The position numbers and the translations under genes are program-made. 64,000 nt of DNA. Source: Pseudomonadaceae bacterium (GTDB lineage Bacteria; Pseudomonadota; Gammaproteobacteria; Pseudomonadales; Pseudomonadaceae). The notes beneath the pieces are model-generated. The model ran no database searches. It was given only the letters and a program-made list of their open reading frames with translations, and was not told the origin of the DNA. The DNA lies in assembly GCA_030602315.1 (NCBI GenBank), contig JAUVZY010000009.1, positions 43,902-107,901 on the forward strand, read 5' to 3'. This document shows, piece after piece, positions 20,564-32,113 of the stretch. Every line of letters begins with the position of its first letter. Positions within the stretch are counted from its first letter, which is position 1.

Positions 20564-21850
20564 TCAAACCGCCAGCCGCTGCAGGCAGACCTCGAAACGG
20601 CAGCCGTGCGGTTCGGCTGGCAACAGGCGGATGGTCCAGCCCTGGTGCGCACAAATGCGCTGCACCAGCGACAGCCCGAGGCCCAACCCATCGCCCCGCT
20701 CCGGCGCCCCGCGCACGAAGGGCTCAAACACCATTTCGCGCAGCGATTCGGGGATACCCGCGCCGCTGTCTTCCACACAGAAGCCCTGCTCGCTGAGCGT
20801 CACCCGCACATGCCCGGCTTCACTGTAGTGCCAGGCATTGCGCAGCAGGTTACCCAGCACCGCGCGCAAGAAGGGCGCGTTGTAGCGGGTAGCCGCGGAG
20901 CAGCCAGCGTCATACTCGAGCACCAGCCCCTTGGCCTCGATCGGCTCGCGCCACTGCTGCACCAGCTCGTCGGCCACCTCCTTGAGCGTCGCCTCCGGCG
21001 CCAGGCTCGGCAGCCCCGACTCGGCGCGGGCAAGCTGGAGGAAGGTCTGCACCAGATCGCGCATGTCGGCACAGGCACGCGCCATGCGCTGCACCTGCTT
21101 GCGCGCACGCGCGTCCAGCGTGGGGCTTTCCATCAGCAGCTCGCAGGAGGTCGCCAGCACCATCAGCGGCGTGCGCAATTCGTGGCTGACGTCACTGGTG
21201 AACAGCTGTTCGCGCTTGAGCGCCTCGCGCAGCTGGCTCAGGGTCTGGTCGAACGCGGCCGCCAGCTCGCCCACCTCGTCCGGTGCATAATCGGGCGCCA
21301 GTGGCGGCGCCAGGGCGAGCAGCTGGTCACGGTGGCGAACCTGTCGCGCCAGCCGAACCACCGGAGAAAGCACCGTGCGCGCCAGCAGCCAGCCGAGCAG
21401 CCCCGCCGTCAGCAGGCTGAGCAAGAAGCCGACGATGACCACGATGTACATGAGCCGCTCGCGGCGCTCGAAATCGCTCTGGTCCTGCAGCAGCACATAG
21501 CGGCGGTCGTCCACCTGTCGCACCATGGCATGGTAGGACGCGTCGCCGCGAAACACCTGATGAAAGCCTTCGGTCAGCGACTGCAGATCCGCCGGCAGCG
21601 CGAACTCCTCCGGCCCATCGTTGAAATAGAACAGCTGGTTGGCCTGCGGTTGCGGCCGCCAATCGTCCATGCTTTCCATCAGCAGCAAACGATCCAGATC
21701 GCCGCCCAGTTCGGCGGACAGCAGGCGCTCCTCGACGAACTGCACGGTAAGCACGGTGCCCATGGCGAAGGCACCGGCCACCAGCAGAGTCATCAGCACG
21801 AAGGCGATGACGATGCGCTGGGCCAGGCTCGGCCTACTCAGCATCGTCAC
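20564..21850 (-). CDS. colS: Sensor histidine kinase ColS
   Basis: This is a 428-aa inner-membrane kinase. Membrane helices (about 12-34 and 135-158) enclose a roughly 100-residue periplasmic loop. A HAMP region, HisKA (H223 in SHELRTPL) and HATPase with GLGLGLSLVQRI follow. The loop ends in an ExxE motif (E128/E131) just before the second helix. In P. putida ColS such glutamates sense zinc and iron(III). The start overlaps the colR stop by 17 nt. ColRS maintains membrane integrity and metal resistance in Pseudomonas. Confidence 0.9.
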   Translation of the reverse strand: MTMLSRPSLAQRIVIAFVLMTLLVAGAFAMGTVLTVQFVEERLLSAELGGDLDRLLLMESMDDWRPQPQANQLFYFNDGPEEFALPADLQSLTEGFHQVFRGDASYHAMVRQVDDRRYVLLQDQSDFERRERLMYIVVIVGFLLSLLTAGLLGWLLARTVLSPVVRLARQVRHRDQLLALAPPLAPDYAPDEVGELAAAFDQTLSQLREALKREQLFTSDVSHELRTPLMVLATSCELLMESPTLDARARKQVQRMARACADMRDLVQTFLQLARAESGLPSLAPEATLKEVADELVQQWREPIEAKGLVLEYDAGCSAATRYNAPFLRAVLGNLLRNAWHYSEAGHVRVTLSEQGFCVEDSGAGIPESLREMVFEPFVRGAPERGDGLGLGLSLVQRICAHQGWTIRLLPAEPHGCRFEVCLQRLAV

Positions 21851-22517
21851 TCTCCGCCAGGCGATAGCCCAGGCCGTGCACGGTGTGCAGCAACGGCCGG
21901 CCGAAGGGTTTGTCGATCACCTGACGCAACTGGTGCACATGGCTACGCAGACTGTCGCTATCGGGGCAGTCATCGCCCCACAGGGCATCCTCCAGCGCCT
22001 CACGCCGCACCAGGTGCGGGCTCTTCTGCATCAGCACCGCCAACAGCTTCAGCCCGATCGGGTTGAGCCGCAGCGGCTTGCCGGCGCGACTGACTTCCAG
22101 GGTATCGAGGTCGTAGGCGAGATCGGCGACCTTCAGCTCGCGTCGACCGCCGCCCAGCGCGCGACGTGTCACGGCATCGATCCGCGCAGCCAGTTCGGAC
22201 AGCGCAAAGGGCTTGACCAGATAGTCGTCGGCACCGGAACGAAAGCCCTGCAGGCGGTCATCCAGCGCGTCACGGGCGGTGAGCATGATCACCGGGGTGT
22301 CCTTGCGCGCCTCTTCGCGCAGGCGCTGGCACAGGCTGTAGCCGTCCAGGCCGGGCAACATCACGTCCAGCACGATCAGGTCGTAATCGTTGCTGGCTGC
22401 CAGGTGCAGCCCGCTCAGGCCGTCCTGCGCGCAGTCGACCGCATAGCCCTTGAGTTCCAGGTAATCGACGAGGTTGGCCAGGATGTCCCGGTTGTCCTCC
22501 ACCAGCAAGATACGCAT
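21834..22517 (-). CDS. colR: Response regulator ColR (OmpR/PhoB family)
   Basis: This is a 227-aa DNA-binding regulator with a receiver (D51 phospho-acceptor in LIVLDVMLPG, Lys in DDYLVKPF) and a C-terminal winged helix ending in HTVHGLGYRLAE. The start MRILLVEDNRDILANL closely resembles known ColR, and AAGGA precedes it. It is the first gene of the colRS pair and lies close to groESL, as in other pseudomonads. Confidence 0.92.
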   Translation of the reverse strand: MRILLVEDNRDILANLVDYLELKGYAVDCAQDGLSGLHLAASNDYDLIVLDVMLPGLDGYSLCQRLREEARKDTPVIMLTARDALDDRLQGFRSGADDYLVKPFALSELAARIDAVTRRALGGGRRELKVADLAYDLDTLEVSRAGKPLRLNPIGLKLLAVLMQKSPHLVRREALEDALWGDDCPDSDSLRSHVHQLRQVIDKPFGRPLLHTVHGLGYRLAESDDAE

Positions 22518-22716
22518 GGCATGGTCCTTCTGACCCCCCGGTACCGCTTGCGAATAAGCCGAAAGAACCGGTGGCATTGACGTTTTTTTCACAATCGCTT
22601 CACGCGGCGTTTACGCCCCGGCTGCGAATATTTGTTCAACGCTTGGCAAGCCGGAGCCTGTAACCGGACTGCGCTGCGTGCTGTGACGTTGGAATCATTA
22701 CCCCTGTACGCTCCCT

Positions 22717-22742
22717 AGGCCGCCTTGTGCGGCCTTTTTTTT
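22717..22742 (+). terminator. Orphan intrinsic terminator on the plus strand
   Basis: A 7-bp stem (AGGCCGC/GCGGCCT, 5-nt loop) is followed by eight T residues on the plus strand. Both flanking genes run leftward, so no annotated gene needs it. The 300-bp gap from 22518 to 22816 holds otherwise only the groEL terminator and presumably the colR promoter. No tRNA-like fold is apparent. Confidence 0.75.
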
Positions 22743-22768
22743 CGCCGCGACTTTTCCCTGGCCCATGA

Positions 22769-22795
22769 AAAAGCCCCGCACGGGGCGGGGCTTTT
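22769..22795 (-). terminator. Intrinsic terminator of groESL
   Basis: An 11-bp stem (AAAAGCCCCGC and its complement) lies 21 bp beyond the groEL stop and is followed by a T-run on the minus strand. Confidence 0.85.
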
Positions 22796-22816
22796 CCTCA
22801 AGCGGCGGGGGACAGC

Positions 22817-24481
<1,665 letters not shown>

Positions 24482-24502
24482 TTAGTCGGAGATGGGCCGG
24501 AA

Positions 24503-24796
24503 TCAGGCTTCGATGACGGCGAGGATTTCGTTCTCGCCCATGACCAGCAGGTCTTCACCGTCGACCTTCACGGTGTTGCTGCCGGAGTACGGGCCAAATA
24601 CCACTTGATCACCGACCTTGACGGCCAGCGGACGCACTTCGCCGTTGTCCAGCACGCGACCAGTGCCGACAGCGACGACTTCGCCACGGTTCGGCTTTTC
24701 GGCAGCGGAACCCGGCAGCACGATGCCGCCTGCGGTCTTGGTTTCTTCTTCGCTGCGACGAATCACGACGCGGTCATGCAGAGGACGAAGCTTCAT
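24503..24796 (-). CDS. groES: 10-kDa co-chaperonin GroES
   Basis: This is a 97-aa cap of the GroEL ring, full family length. It starts [14 protein letters not shown], with the mobile-loop region ([16 protein letters not shown]) at about 16-32. It is the first gene of groESL. A heat-shock-type promoter lies about 150 bp upstream. Confidence 0.98.
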   Translation of the reverse strand: MKLRPLHDRVVIRRSEEETKTAGGIVLPGSAAEKPNRGEVVAVGTGRVLDNGEVRPLAVKVGDQVVFGPYSGSNTVKVDGEDLLVMGENEILAVIEA

Positions 24797-24943
24797 TGTC
24801 GATCTCTCCTAACAGGGTTGTTCCATCCCGGTGCGACTGGCACCGGTGGGGTTGGCGTTTCCGGCGAGTGCCGGGGGCGAGCCGCTTGCGCGTCTCGCCA
24901 GAGACGGACTGTCTACGCGACAGTAACCTTGCGGTGACCGCTA

Positions 24944-24970
24944 GATGTGGCCGGCAAAAGGGATTTCAAG
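24944..24970 (-). promoter_or_regulatory. Sigma-32-type heat-shock promoter of groESL
   Basis: On the minus strand CTTGAAA (24970-24964) matches the sigma-32 -35 exactly. After a 12-nt spacer, CCACATCT (24951-24944) matches the -10 CCCCATnT at 7 of 8 positions. The transcript would have a leader of about 140 nt. Confidence 0.75.
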
Positions 24971-25009
24971 GGCATGCCGCGAATTTTTTTTGTCGGCCTT
25001 AGAACAAAA

Positions 25010-25039
25010 AGCCGGCCTGTCCTCCAGGACAGGCCGGCT
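25010..25039 (-). terminator. Intrinsic terminator of the fxsA gene
   Basis: A perfect 14-bp inverted repeat is followed on the minus strand by TTTTT-rich sequence. It starts 14 bp after the fxsA stop and separates that gene from groESL. Confidence 0.9.
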
Positions 25040-25052
25040 CGCAAGAGACCGG

Positions 25053-25514
25053 TCAGCGGTCGCGCCGTTCCCACTCCCCTTCGATGACGTTGGGTCGCTG
25101 GGGCGCCCCGCCGGGCGGCGGATTGCTGTTCTGATAGAAGGTACGCTGGCGCTCGACCCGCGCCTCCAGCCGGCGCTGCAGCAGGCCGAACATCAACCGC
25201 CGGGCCGGCGGGAACAGCACCAGCAGCGCCAGGACATCACTGATGAAGCCAGGCAGGATGAACAGGCCGCCGGCGAACGCCATCATCAGCCCGTCGAGCA
25301 TGACCCGGTCCGGCAATTCGCCGCGGGCAATGCGCTCGCGGACCCGCCAGGCGGTGGCAAAACCGGCCAGGCGCATCAGCAGCACGCCCACCACGCCGGC
25401 CAGCACCAGCAGAAACAGCGTGGCCAGCACGCCGATCGAGCCGCCCACGCGAATCAGCAGGGCCAGCTCGGCAATCGGAAAGAGCAGAAAAACCAGTAGA
25501 AAGATACGCATCAT
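25053..25514 (-). CDS. fxsA: FxsA-family inner-membrane protein
   Basis: This is a 153-aa protein starting MMRIFLLVFLLFPIAELALLI. It has the family's hydrophobic segments up to about residue 110, the PDRVMLDGLMMAFAGGLFILPGFISD block, and a polar C-terminal tail. FxsA was named for suppressing F-exclusion of phage T7 in E. coli; its normal role is unclear. Its place beside groES is conserved in Pseudomonas as I recall. ATG at 25511 is an equally possible start. Confidence 0.85.
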   Translation of the reverse strand: MMRIFLLVFLLFPIAELALLIRVGGSIGVLATLFLLVLAGVVGVLLMRLAGFATAWRVRERIARGELPDRVMLDGLMMAFAGGLFILPGFISDVLALLVLFPPARRLMFGLLQRRLEARVERQRTFYQNSNPPPGGAPQRPNVIEGEWERRDR

Positions 25515-25623
25515 CACCCCAGGGCAAAAGAACCGGCTTGCGCTAAGTGCACGGTGACGCCGGCCACCTGCGATTGCAAGCGCGCCGGCGCCAAGCCCCT
25601 GTAACCGGATGCGTGAGGCGGGC

Positions 25624-26628
25624 TTACCAACCGATGCCGAAACCGACGTGATAACTGGTTTCATCAAGCTCGCCCTCGGCGCCTGACACCACGTCCTTCT
25701 CGGCACGCATGTTCAGCGAGGCCCAGTCGGTCACCTTGTAGCGCAGGCCGGCGGCCGCGGCGAGGGTGTAGTCGGCGATGTTGGACAATGGCTTGCCGAC
25801 CTCGCCGTTGCTGAACAGTTCGAACGACTTGCCCAGCAGGTAGCGGTTGTAGTCCCAGCGCAGGGTCACCTGCTGGAAGCTGTTGCTCGTGCCGGTGTCG
25901 AATTCGTAGGTGCTGTGGTTGAGCAGCGTGGCGAGCGAGAAGGCGCCTAGCTCGTTGTCCCAGAACTGGTAACCGGGGCCGGTACCGATGCTGCGCTGGC
26001 GGCGCACTTCTTCGATGGTGTCGCGCCGATAGCTCAGACGGTTCTGCCAGAACCACTGATCATCGATGAAGCGGTCGATGGCGTACTCTGCATTCCAGTT
26101 GTTGGTCACCGTCTGGCCGTTAGTGTAGGCCCGGTTGTAGCCGCCCTTGGCGTTGTGGCGCCACTGGCCGTGAGAGGCCTGGGTGTTGACCCGCACCTTG
26201 TAGTCGTCGGTGTCCGCCTCTCCGCGCTTGTAGTTGAGTCCCAGATCGACGTTACCCTTGAAGCGCAGGTCTTCGACGAAGGGCTTGGGTGCGATGATCT
26301 GCGAAATGGCTTCCAGCGGCTCGACGCGGCTTTGCTCGCCCTGCACCAGGGTTACCTGCCCCTGCTCGGCCGGACGCAGCCAGTAACCGACCGATTTGTC
26401 CCTTTCGCCATTGCGGATCAGCAGTTGCCGATCGGTTTCAAGCGTTGCCACCTCGCTCCATTTGAGCTGGATGTCGCCGCCGTAGCGGGTCTCGATCACC
26501 AGTTTGCCGCGTTCGAGCAGCACTACGCGGCCGGTGAGTCGGTCGCCGTTTTTCATCCACACGGTATCGGCCACAGCCGCACCGGCGCCGCCCGCAAGGG
26601 CCAGACAAAGCAGAGTTCGGGAAAACAT
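25624..26628 (-). CDS. DUF481 outer-membrane beta-barrel protein
   Basis: This is a 334-aa protein with a cleaved signal peptide (ends AVA-DT near residue 20). An N-terminal SH3-like block (MKNGDRLTGRVVLLERGKLVIET) precedes a YdiY-like DUF481 barrel built of alternating aromatic strands and ending in Trp (GFGIGW). The function of DUF481 is unknown. Its ATG overlaps the divergent ATG of the alkyltransferase-like gene: the two start codons share the bases of a CATG. Confidence 0.85.
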   Translation of the reverse strand: MFSRTLLCLALAGGAGAAVADTVWMKNGDRLTGRVVLLERGKLVIETRYGGDIQLKWSEVATLETDRQLLIRNGERDKSVGYWLRPAEQGQVTLVQGEQSRVEPLEAISQIIAPKPFVEDLRFKGNVDLGLNYKRGEADTDDYKVRVNTQASHGQWRHNAKGGYNRAYTNGQTVTNNWNAEYAIDRFIDDQWFWQNRLSYRRDTIEEVRRQRSIGTGPGYQFWDNELGAFSLATLLNHSTYEFDTGTSNSFQQVTLRWDYNRYLLGKSFELFSNGEVGKPLSNIADYTLAAAAGLRYKVTDWASLNMRAEKDVVSGAEGELDETSYHVGFGIGW

Positions 26629-27037
26629 GGGAAATGCAGACGCCCAGTCAAAAAAATTGAGCCGGGCATTATCCGGACGAGCGCCAGCCAGACAAGACGA
26701 AACGGCTGGACGGTCGGCCGAGGCACGCTGCCAGGCTCTGTATCTGGTGCTGGCGCAGATACCGCCCGGCAAGGTGGTCAGCTATGGCCAGCTCGCCGAA
26801 CTGGCGGGGCTCGGCCGCGCAGCGCGCTGGGTCGGCCGGCAACTGTCGCGCCTGCCGGTCGACACCCAGCTGCCCTGGCACCGGGTAGTGGCCGCCAACG
26901 GGCGGCTTAGCCTGAGCGCCGATTCGCCGGCCGGAAGCTGCCAGCGAGAGCGTTTGCGACAGGAGGGATTACTACTGGTCGCCGATCGGGTGGATATGCG
27001 CCGCCATCGCTGGCAATCGGCCGAGCGCTGCGGTTAG
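26627..27037 (+). CDS. Alkyltransferase-like (ATL) DNA-repair protein
   Basis: This is a 136-aa protein related to O6-alkylguanine alkyltransferases. The core IPPGKVVSYGQLAELAG and the active-site segment PWHRVVAANG are clear. The acceptor Cys of PCHRV is Trp84, which defines the ATL class: such proteins bind O6-alkylguanine and recruit nucleotide-excision repair without dealkylating. The first 30 residues are not typical, so the true start could be later, but no good alternative ATG exists. Its stop is 38 nt before ampG. Confidence 0.8.
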   Translation: MGNADAQSKKLSRALSGRAPARQDETAGRSAEARCQALYLVLAQIPPGKVVSYGQLAELAGLGRAARWVGRQLSRLPVDTQLPWHRVVAANGRLSLSADSPAGSCQRERLRQEGLLLVADRVDMRRHRWQSAERCG

Positions 27038-27074
27038 AGTGCAGCCTTCGTTCGCCTCCCTCGCTGTTTTCCCT

Positions 27075-28619
27075 ATGTCCGTTCGTTCCTGGCGTGAAGC
27101 ACTGGGCGCCTATTCCAGCCCTGCGTCTCTGGCACTGTTGCTCCTGGGCTTCGCTGCCGGCCTGCCGGCCGTGCTGGTGTTCTCGACCTTGTCGGTCTGG
27201 TTGCGCGAGGCTGGCGTGTCCCGCGAGACGATCGGCTTCGCCAGCCTGATCGGCCTCGCCTATGCCTTCAAATGGGTATGGTCGCCACTGCTCGATCAGT
27301 GGCGGCTGCCGCTGCTCGGCCGGCTCGGCCGGCGCCGCTCCTGGCTGGCGCTGTCCCAGCTGGCGATCGCCACGGGCCTGCTGGGCATGGCCGTGTTCAA
27401 CCCTCAGACGCACCTGGCCTGGCTGATCGGCATGGCGGTACTGGTGGCCTTCGCGTCCGCCACCCAGGACATCGCCCTGGATGCCTACCGCCTGGAGATC
27501 GCCGAAAACAACCACCAGGCCGCCCTGGCCGCCTGCTACACCACCGGCTATCGCGTCGCCATGCTACTGGCCAGCGCCGGCGCGCTGTTCGTCGCCGAAG
27601 GGTTAGGCTCGGTCAGCGGCAACTACCTGCACAGCGCCTGGGCCGGCACCTACGTACTGTTCGCCGCGCTGATGATTCCCGGCCTGCTGACCACCCTGTG
27701 GATGCGTGAGCCGGCGGTCCCGCTGCAGACCCAGCAGGCCGCCGCCCGCTACGGACTGACCCACCAGCTGGTCTCGGTGCTGGTGCTGATCATCCTGCTG
27801 ATCTCGGTGCCGGCGATGTTCACCCAGTTCTACCGCAGCGACGTGCACGGCGTGCTGCTGAGCTCGGTGACACTGATGGACCTGTTCGTCGAGGACCGCG
27901 CCTTCCTGCGGGCCCTCCTCTATACCATCCTCACCGTGCTCTGCCTGTCTTCGCTCGGCCGCCGCGGCCTGGCGCCGGTGCTCACCCCGATCACCGATTT
28001 CGTCCATCGCTACCGCTGGCAGGCGCTGATTCTGCTCGGCCTGATCGCCACCTACCGCATGTCGGACACCGTGATGGGCGTGATGGCCAACGTGTTCTAT
28101 GTCGACCTTGGCTTTTCCAAGGACGAAATCGCCAGCGTCAGCAAGCTGTTCGGCCTGGTGATGACCCTGCTCGGCGCCGGCGTGGGCGGCCTTTTGATCG
28201 TGCGCTTCGGGATCATGCCGATCCTGTTCATCGGCGGCCTGGCGTCGGCCTCGACCAACCTGCTGTTTGCCGTGCTGTCGGGGATGGGACCGAACCTGCA
28301 CATGCTGGTGGTGACCATCTCGGTGGACAACTTCAGCGGCGGCCTGGCCACTGCGGCGTTCATCGCCTACCTGTCGAGCCTGACCAACCTGCAGTTCTCC
28401 GCTACCCAGTACGCGCTGCTGAGCTCGATCATGCTGCTGCTGCCGCGCTTGATCGGCGGTTACTCCGGGGTGATGGTGGAAAAGCTCGGCTACAACCAGT
28501 TCTTCCTGGTCACCGCCCTGATCGGCATTCCGACGCTGATTCTGATCGGCCTGCAGTGGGGCCGAGGCCGCGCGGAGCCCAGCCCCGGCGCCGCCGCCGA
28601 GCCACCGACCAACAGCTGA
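27075..28619 (+). CDS. ampG: AmpG-family muropeptide permease (MFS)
   Basis: This is a 514-aa inner-membrane transporter with about 14 hydrophobic helices. Typical AmpG segments are LLGFAAGLPAVLVFSTLSVWLREAG and DIALDAYRLEIAE. It imports anhydromuropeptides for cell-wall recycling, which in many pseudomonads controls AmpC induction. The ATG at 27075 was chosen because the sequence MSVRSWREAL aligns with known AmpG starts; no strong ribosome site is visible. A dyad at about 28623-28640 lies between it and convergent mscS. Confidence 0.88.
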   Translation: MSVRSWREALGAYSSPASLALLLLGFAAGLPAVLVFSTLSVWLREAGVSRETIGFASLIGLAYAFKWVWSPLLDQWRLPLLGRLGRRRSWLALSQLAIATGLLGMAVFNPQTHLAWLIGMAVLVAFASATQDIALDAYRLEIAENNHQAALAACYTTGYRVAMLLASAGALFVAEGLGSVSGNYLHSAWAGTYVLFAALMIPGLLTTLWMREPAVPLQTQQAAARYGLTHQLVSVLVLIILLISVPAMFTQFYRSDVHGVLLSSVTLMDLFVEDRAFLRALLYTILTVLCLSSLGRRGLAPVLTPITDFVHRYRWQALILLGLIATYRMSDTVMGVMANVFYVDLGFSKDEIASVSKLFGLVMTLLGAGVGGLLIVRFGIMPILFIGGLASASTNLLFAVLSGMGPNLHMLVVTISVDNFSGGLATAAFIAYLSSLTNLQFSATQYALLSSIMLLLPRLIGGYSGVMVEKLGYNQFFLVTALIGIPTLILIGLQWGRGRAEPSPGAAAEPPTNS

Positions 28620-28650
28620 ACGCCCCGGCGATGGCCGGGGGCAGAGCCAG

Positions 28651-29481
28651 TCACTCCTCACTGCGCTGCAGATGCACCACTCGCTGCGGGAAGGGAATCT
28701 CGACTCCAGCGGCCGTCAGCTCATGCTTGGCTCGCTCAAGGAAGGCAAAGGTCACCGGCCAGAGGTCGGCGTTGGCCACCCAGACCCGCAACGCCAGGTT
28801 CACCGAACTCTCAGCCAATGCGGTGACCACCACCACCGGCGCCGGCTCGGCCAACACTCGCGGGTCTTCGGCGATCGCCAACAGCACCTCGCGGGCGCGC
28901 TGGATATCGCTGCGATAACTGATGCCCACGGCAATCTCGGCACGGCGTGCCGGCTCGCGGGAGAAGTTGGTGATATTGCCGTTGGACAGACTGCCGTTGG
29001 GCATCACCACCAGCTTGCCGTCCGGCATGCGCAGGGTGGTGTGAAAGATCTGGATGCTCTGCACGGTGCCGGCCACACCCTGCGCCTCGATGAACTCACC
29101 GACCCGAAACGGGCGGAACGTCAGAATCAGCACCCCTCCGGCGAAATTGGACAGGCTGCCCTGCAGCGCCAGGCCGATGGCCAGGCCCGCCGCGCCGATC
29201 ATGGCGATGAACGAGGTGGTTTCCACGCCGATCATCGAGGCGACGCTGATCAGCAGCAGTACCTTGAGCACCACGCCGGCGACGCTGCCGATGAAGCCAT
29301 GCAGACTCGGGTCCACCTGGCGGCGACTGAGCATCTCCGCCACCTTGCGCATCAGCAGGCTGATCAGCCACCAGCCTAGCGCGAAGGTGATCAGCGCCAG
29401 CAATAACTGCGCGCCGTACTGCATGGCCAGCGGCAACCAGGCTTCGGAAGCGCGCACCAGGTAGTTGATGTCCAGTTCCAT
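28651..29481 (-). CDS. mscS: Small-conductance mechanosensitive channel (MscS)
   Basis: This is a 276-aa inner-membrane channel of standard MscS length. It has three membrane helices, a Gly/Ala-rich pore helix (AAGLAIGLALQGSLSNFAGG), and a soluble beta/alpha cage with FRPFRVGEFIE and LPDGKLVVMPNG-like motifs. It opens under hypo-osmotic stress. Confidence 0.93.
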   Translation of the reverse strand: MELDINYLVRASEAWLPLAMQYGAQLLLALITFALGWWLISLLMRKVAEMLSRRQVDPSLHGFIGSVAGVVLKVLLLISVASMIGVETTSFIAMIGAAGLAIGLALQGSLSNFAGGVLILTFRPFRVGEFIEAQGVAGTVQSIQIFHTTLRMPDGKLVVMPNGSLSNGNITNFSREPARRAEIAVGISYRSDIQRAREVLLAIAEDPRVLAEPAPVVVVTALAESSVNLALRVWVANADLWPVTFAFLERAKHELTAAGVEIPFPQRVVHLQRSEE

Positions 29482-29582
29482 GCGCCTACTCCTTCAGGGC
29501 AAAGGCCGGAGGGTTACGCCTGGCCTGGCGGGCCGACGGCGTCCTCCGGCAGGCTGACGGCCAGCCGGCCGCGCACCGTGGG

Positions 29583-30062
29583 TCAGTCGCGGAAGTTGTT
29601 GAACTGCAGCGGCATGCCGAAGTTTTCCGCGCGCAACACGGCGATCGCTTCCTGCAGGTCGTCGCGCTTCTTGCCAGTCACCCGCACCTGCTCGCCCTGG
29701 ATCGCAGCCTGGACCTTGAGCTTGGTGTCCTTGATGTGCGCGACGATCTTCTTCGCCAGGTCCTTGTCGATGCCCTCGCGCAGCACCACTTCCTGCTTGA
29801 CCACCTTGCCGGACGGATACGGGTCCTTGTACTCGAGGCACTGGATGTCGACCTTGCGCTTGACCATGCTGCCGCGCAGGATGTCGAGCATCTGCTCGAG
29901 CATGAAGTCGGCCTCGGCCGTCAGGTTGATGGTCAGATCCTTCAGCTCCAGGCTGCATTTGCCGCGCAGATCGTAGCGACGATCGACTTCCTTGGCGGCA
30001 TTCTCCACGGCGTTGGTGACTTCGTGCTTGTCCAGTTCGGACACCACGTCAAACGAAGGCAT
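29583..30062 (-). CDS. yajQ: YajQ-family c-di-GMP-binding protein
   Basis: This is a 159-aa cytoplasmic protein beginning [19 protein letters not shown] and ending [12 protein letters not shown], both diagnostic for YajQ. Members bind c-di-GMP and act on transcription regulators in Xanthomonas and Pseudomonas. GGAGAGAG precedes the ATG at 30062; upstream in-frame codons are not conserved-looking. Confidence 0.93.
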   Translation of the reverse strand: MPSFDVVSELDKHEVTNAVENAAKEVDRRYDLRGKCSLELKDLTINLTAEADFMLEQMLDILRGSMVKRKVDIQCLEYKDPYPSGKVVKQEVVLREGIDKDLAKKIVAHIKDTKLKVQAAIQGEQVRVTGKKRDDLQEAIAVLRAENFGMPLQFNNFRD

Positions 30063-30192
30063 GGGCTCTCTCCAGAATGATTGGCGCAAGATGCCGACTA
30101 GTCGGCTGCGCCTGCTTGACGATTCAAAGGCCCGCTCATTATAACCACTCCACCCCACCCCTCCGCTTGCCGGGCGGTCATACAGAGCAGTC

Positions 30193-32069
<1,877 letters not shown>

Positions 32070-32113
32070 AGCACGGCTAACCTGCCGGTACCGACCGTCG
32101 CCACGTTCCCACC

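Noticed and set aside
22518..22742. A tRNA gene before the orphan terminator
   Set aside because: No acceptor stem, T-loop (GTTCRA) or anticodon arm could be placed in the segment.
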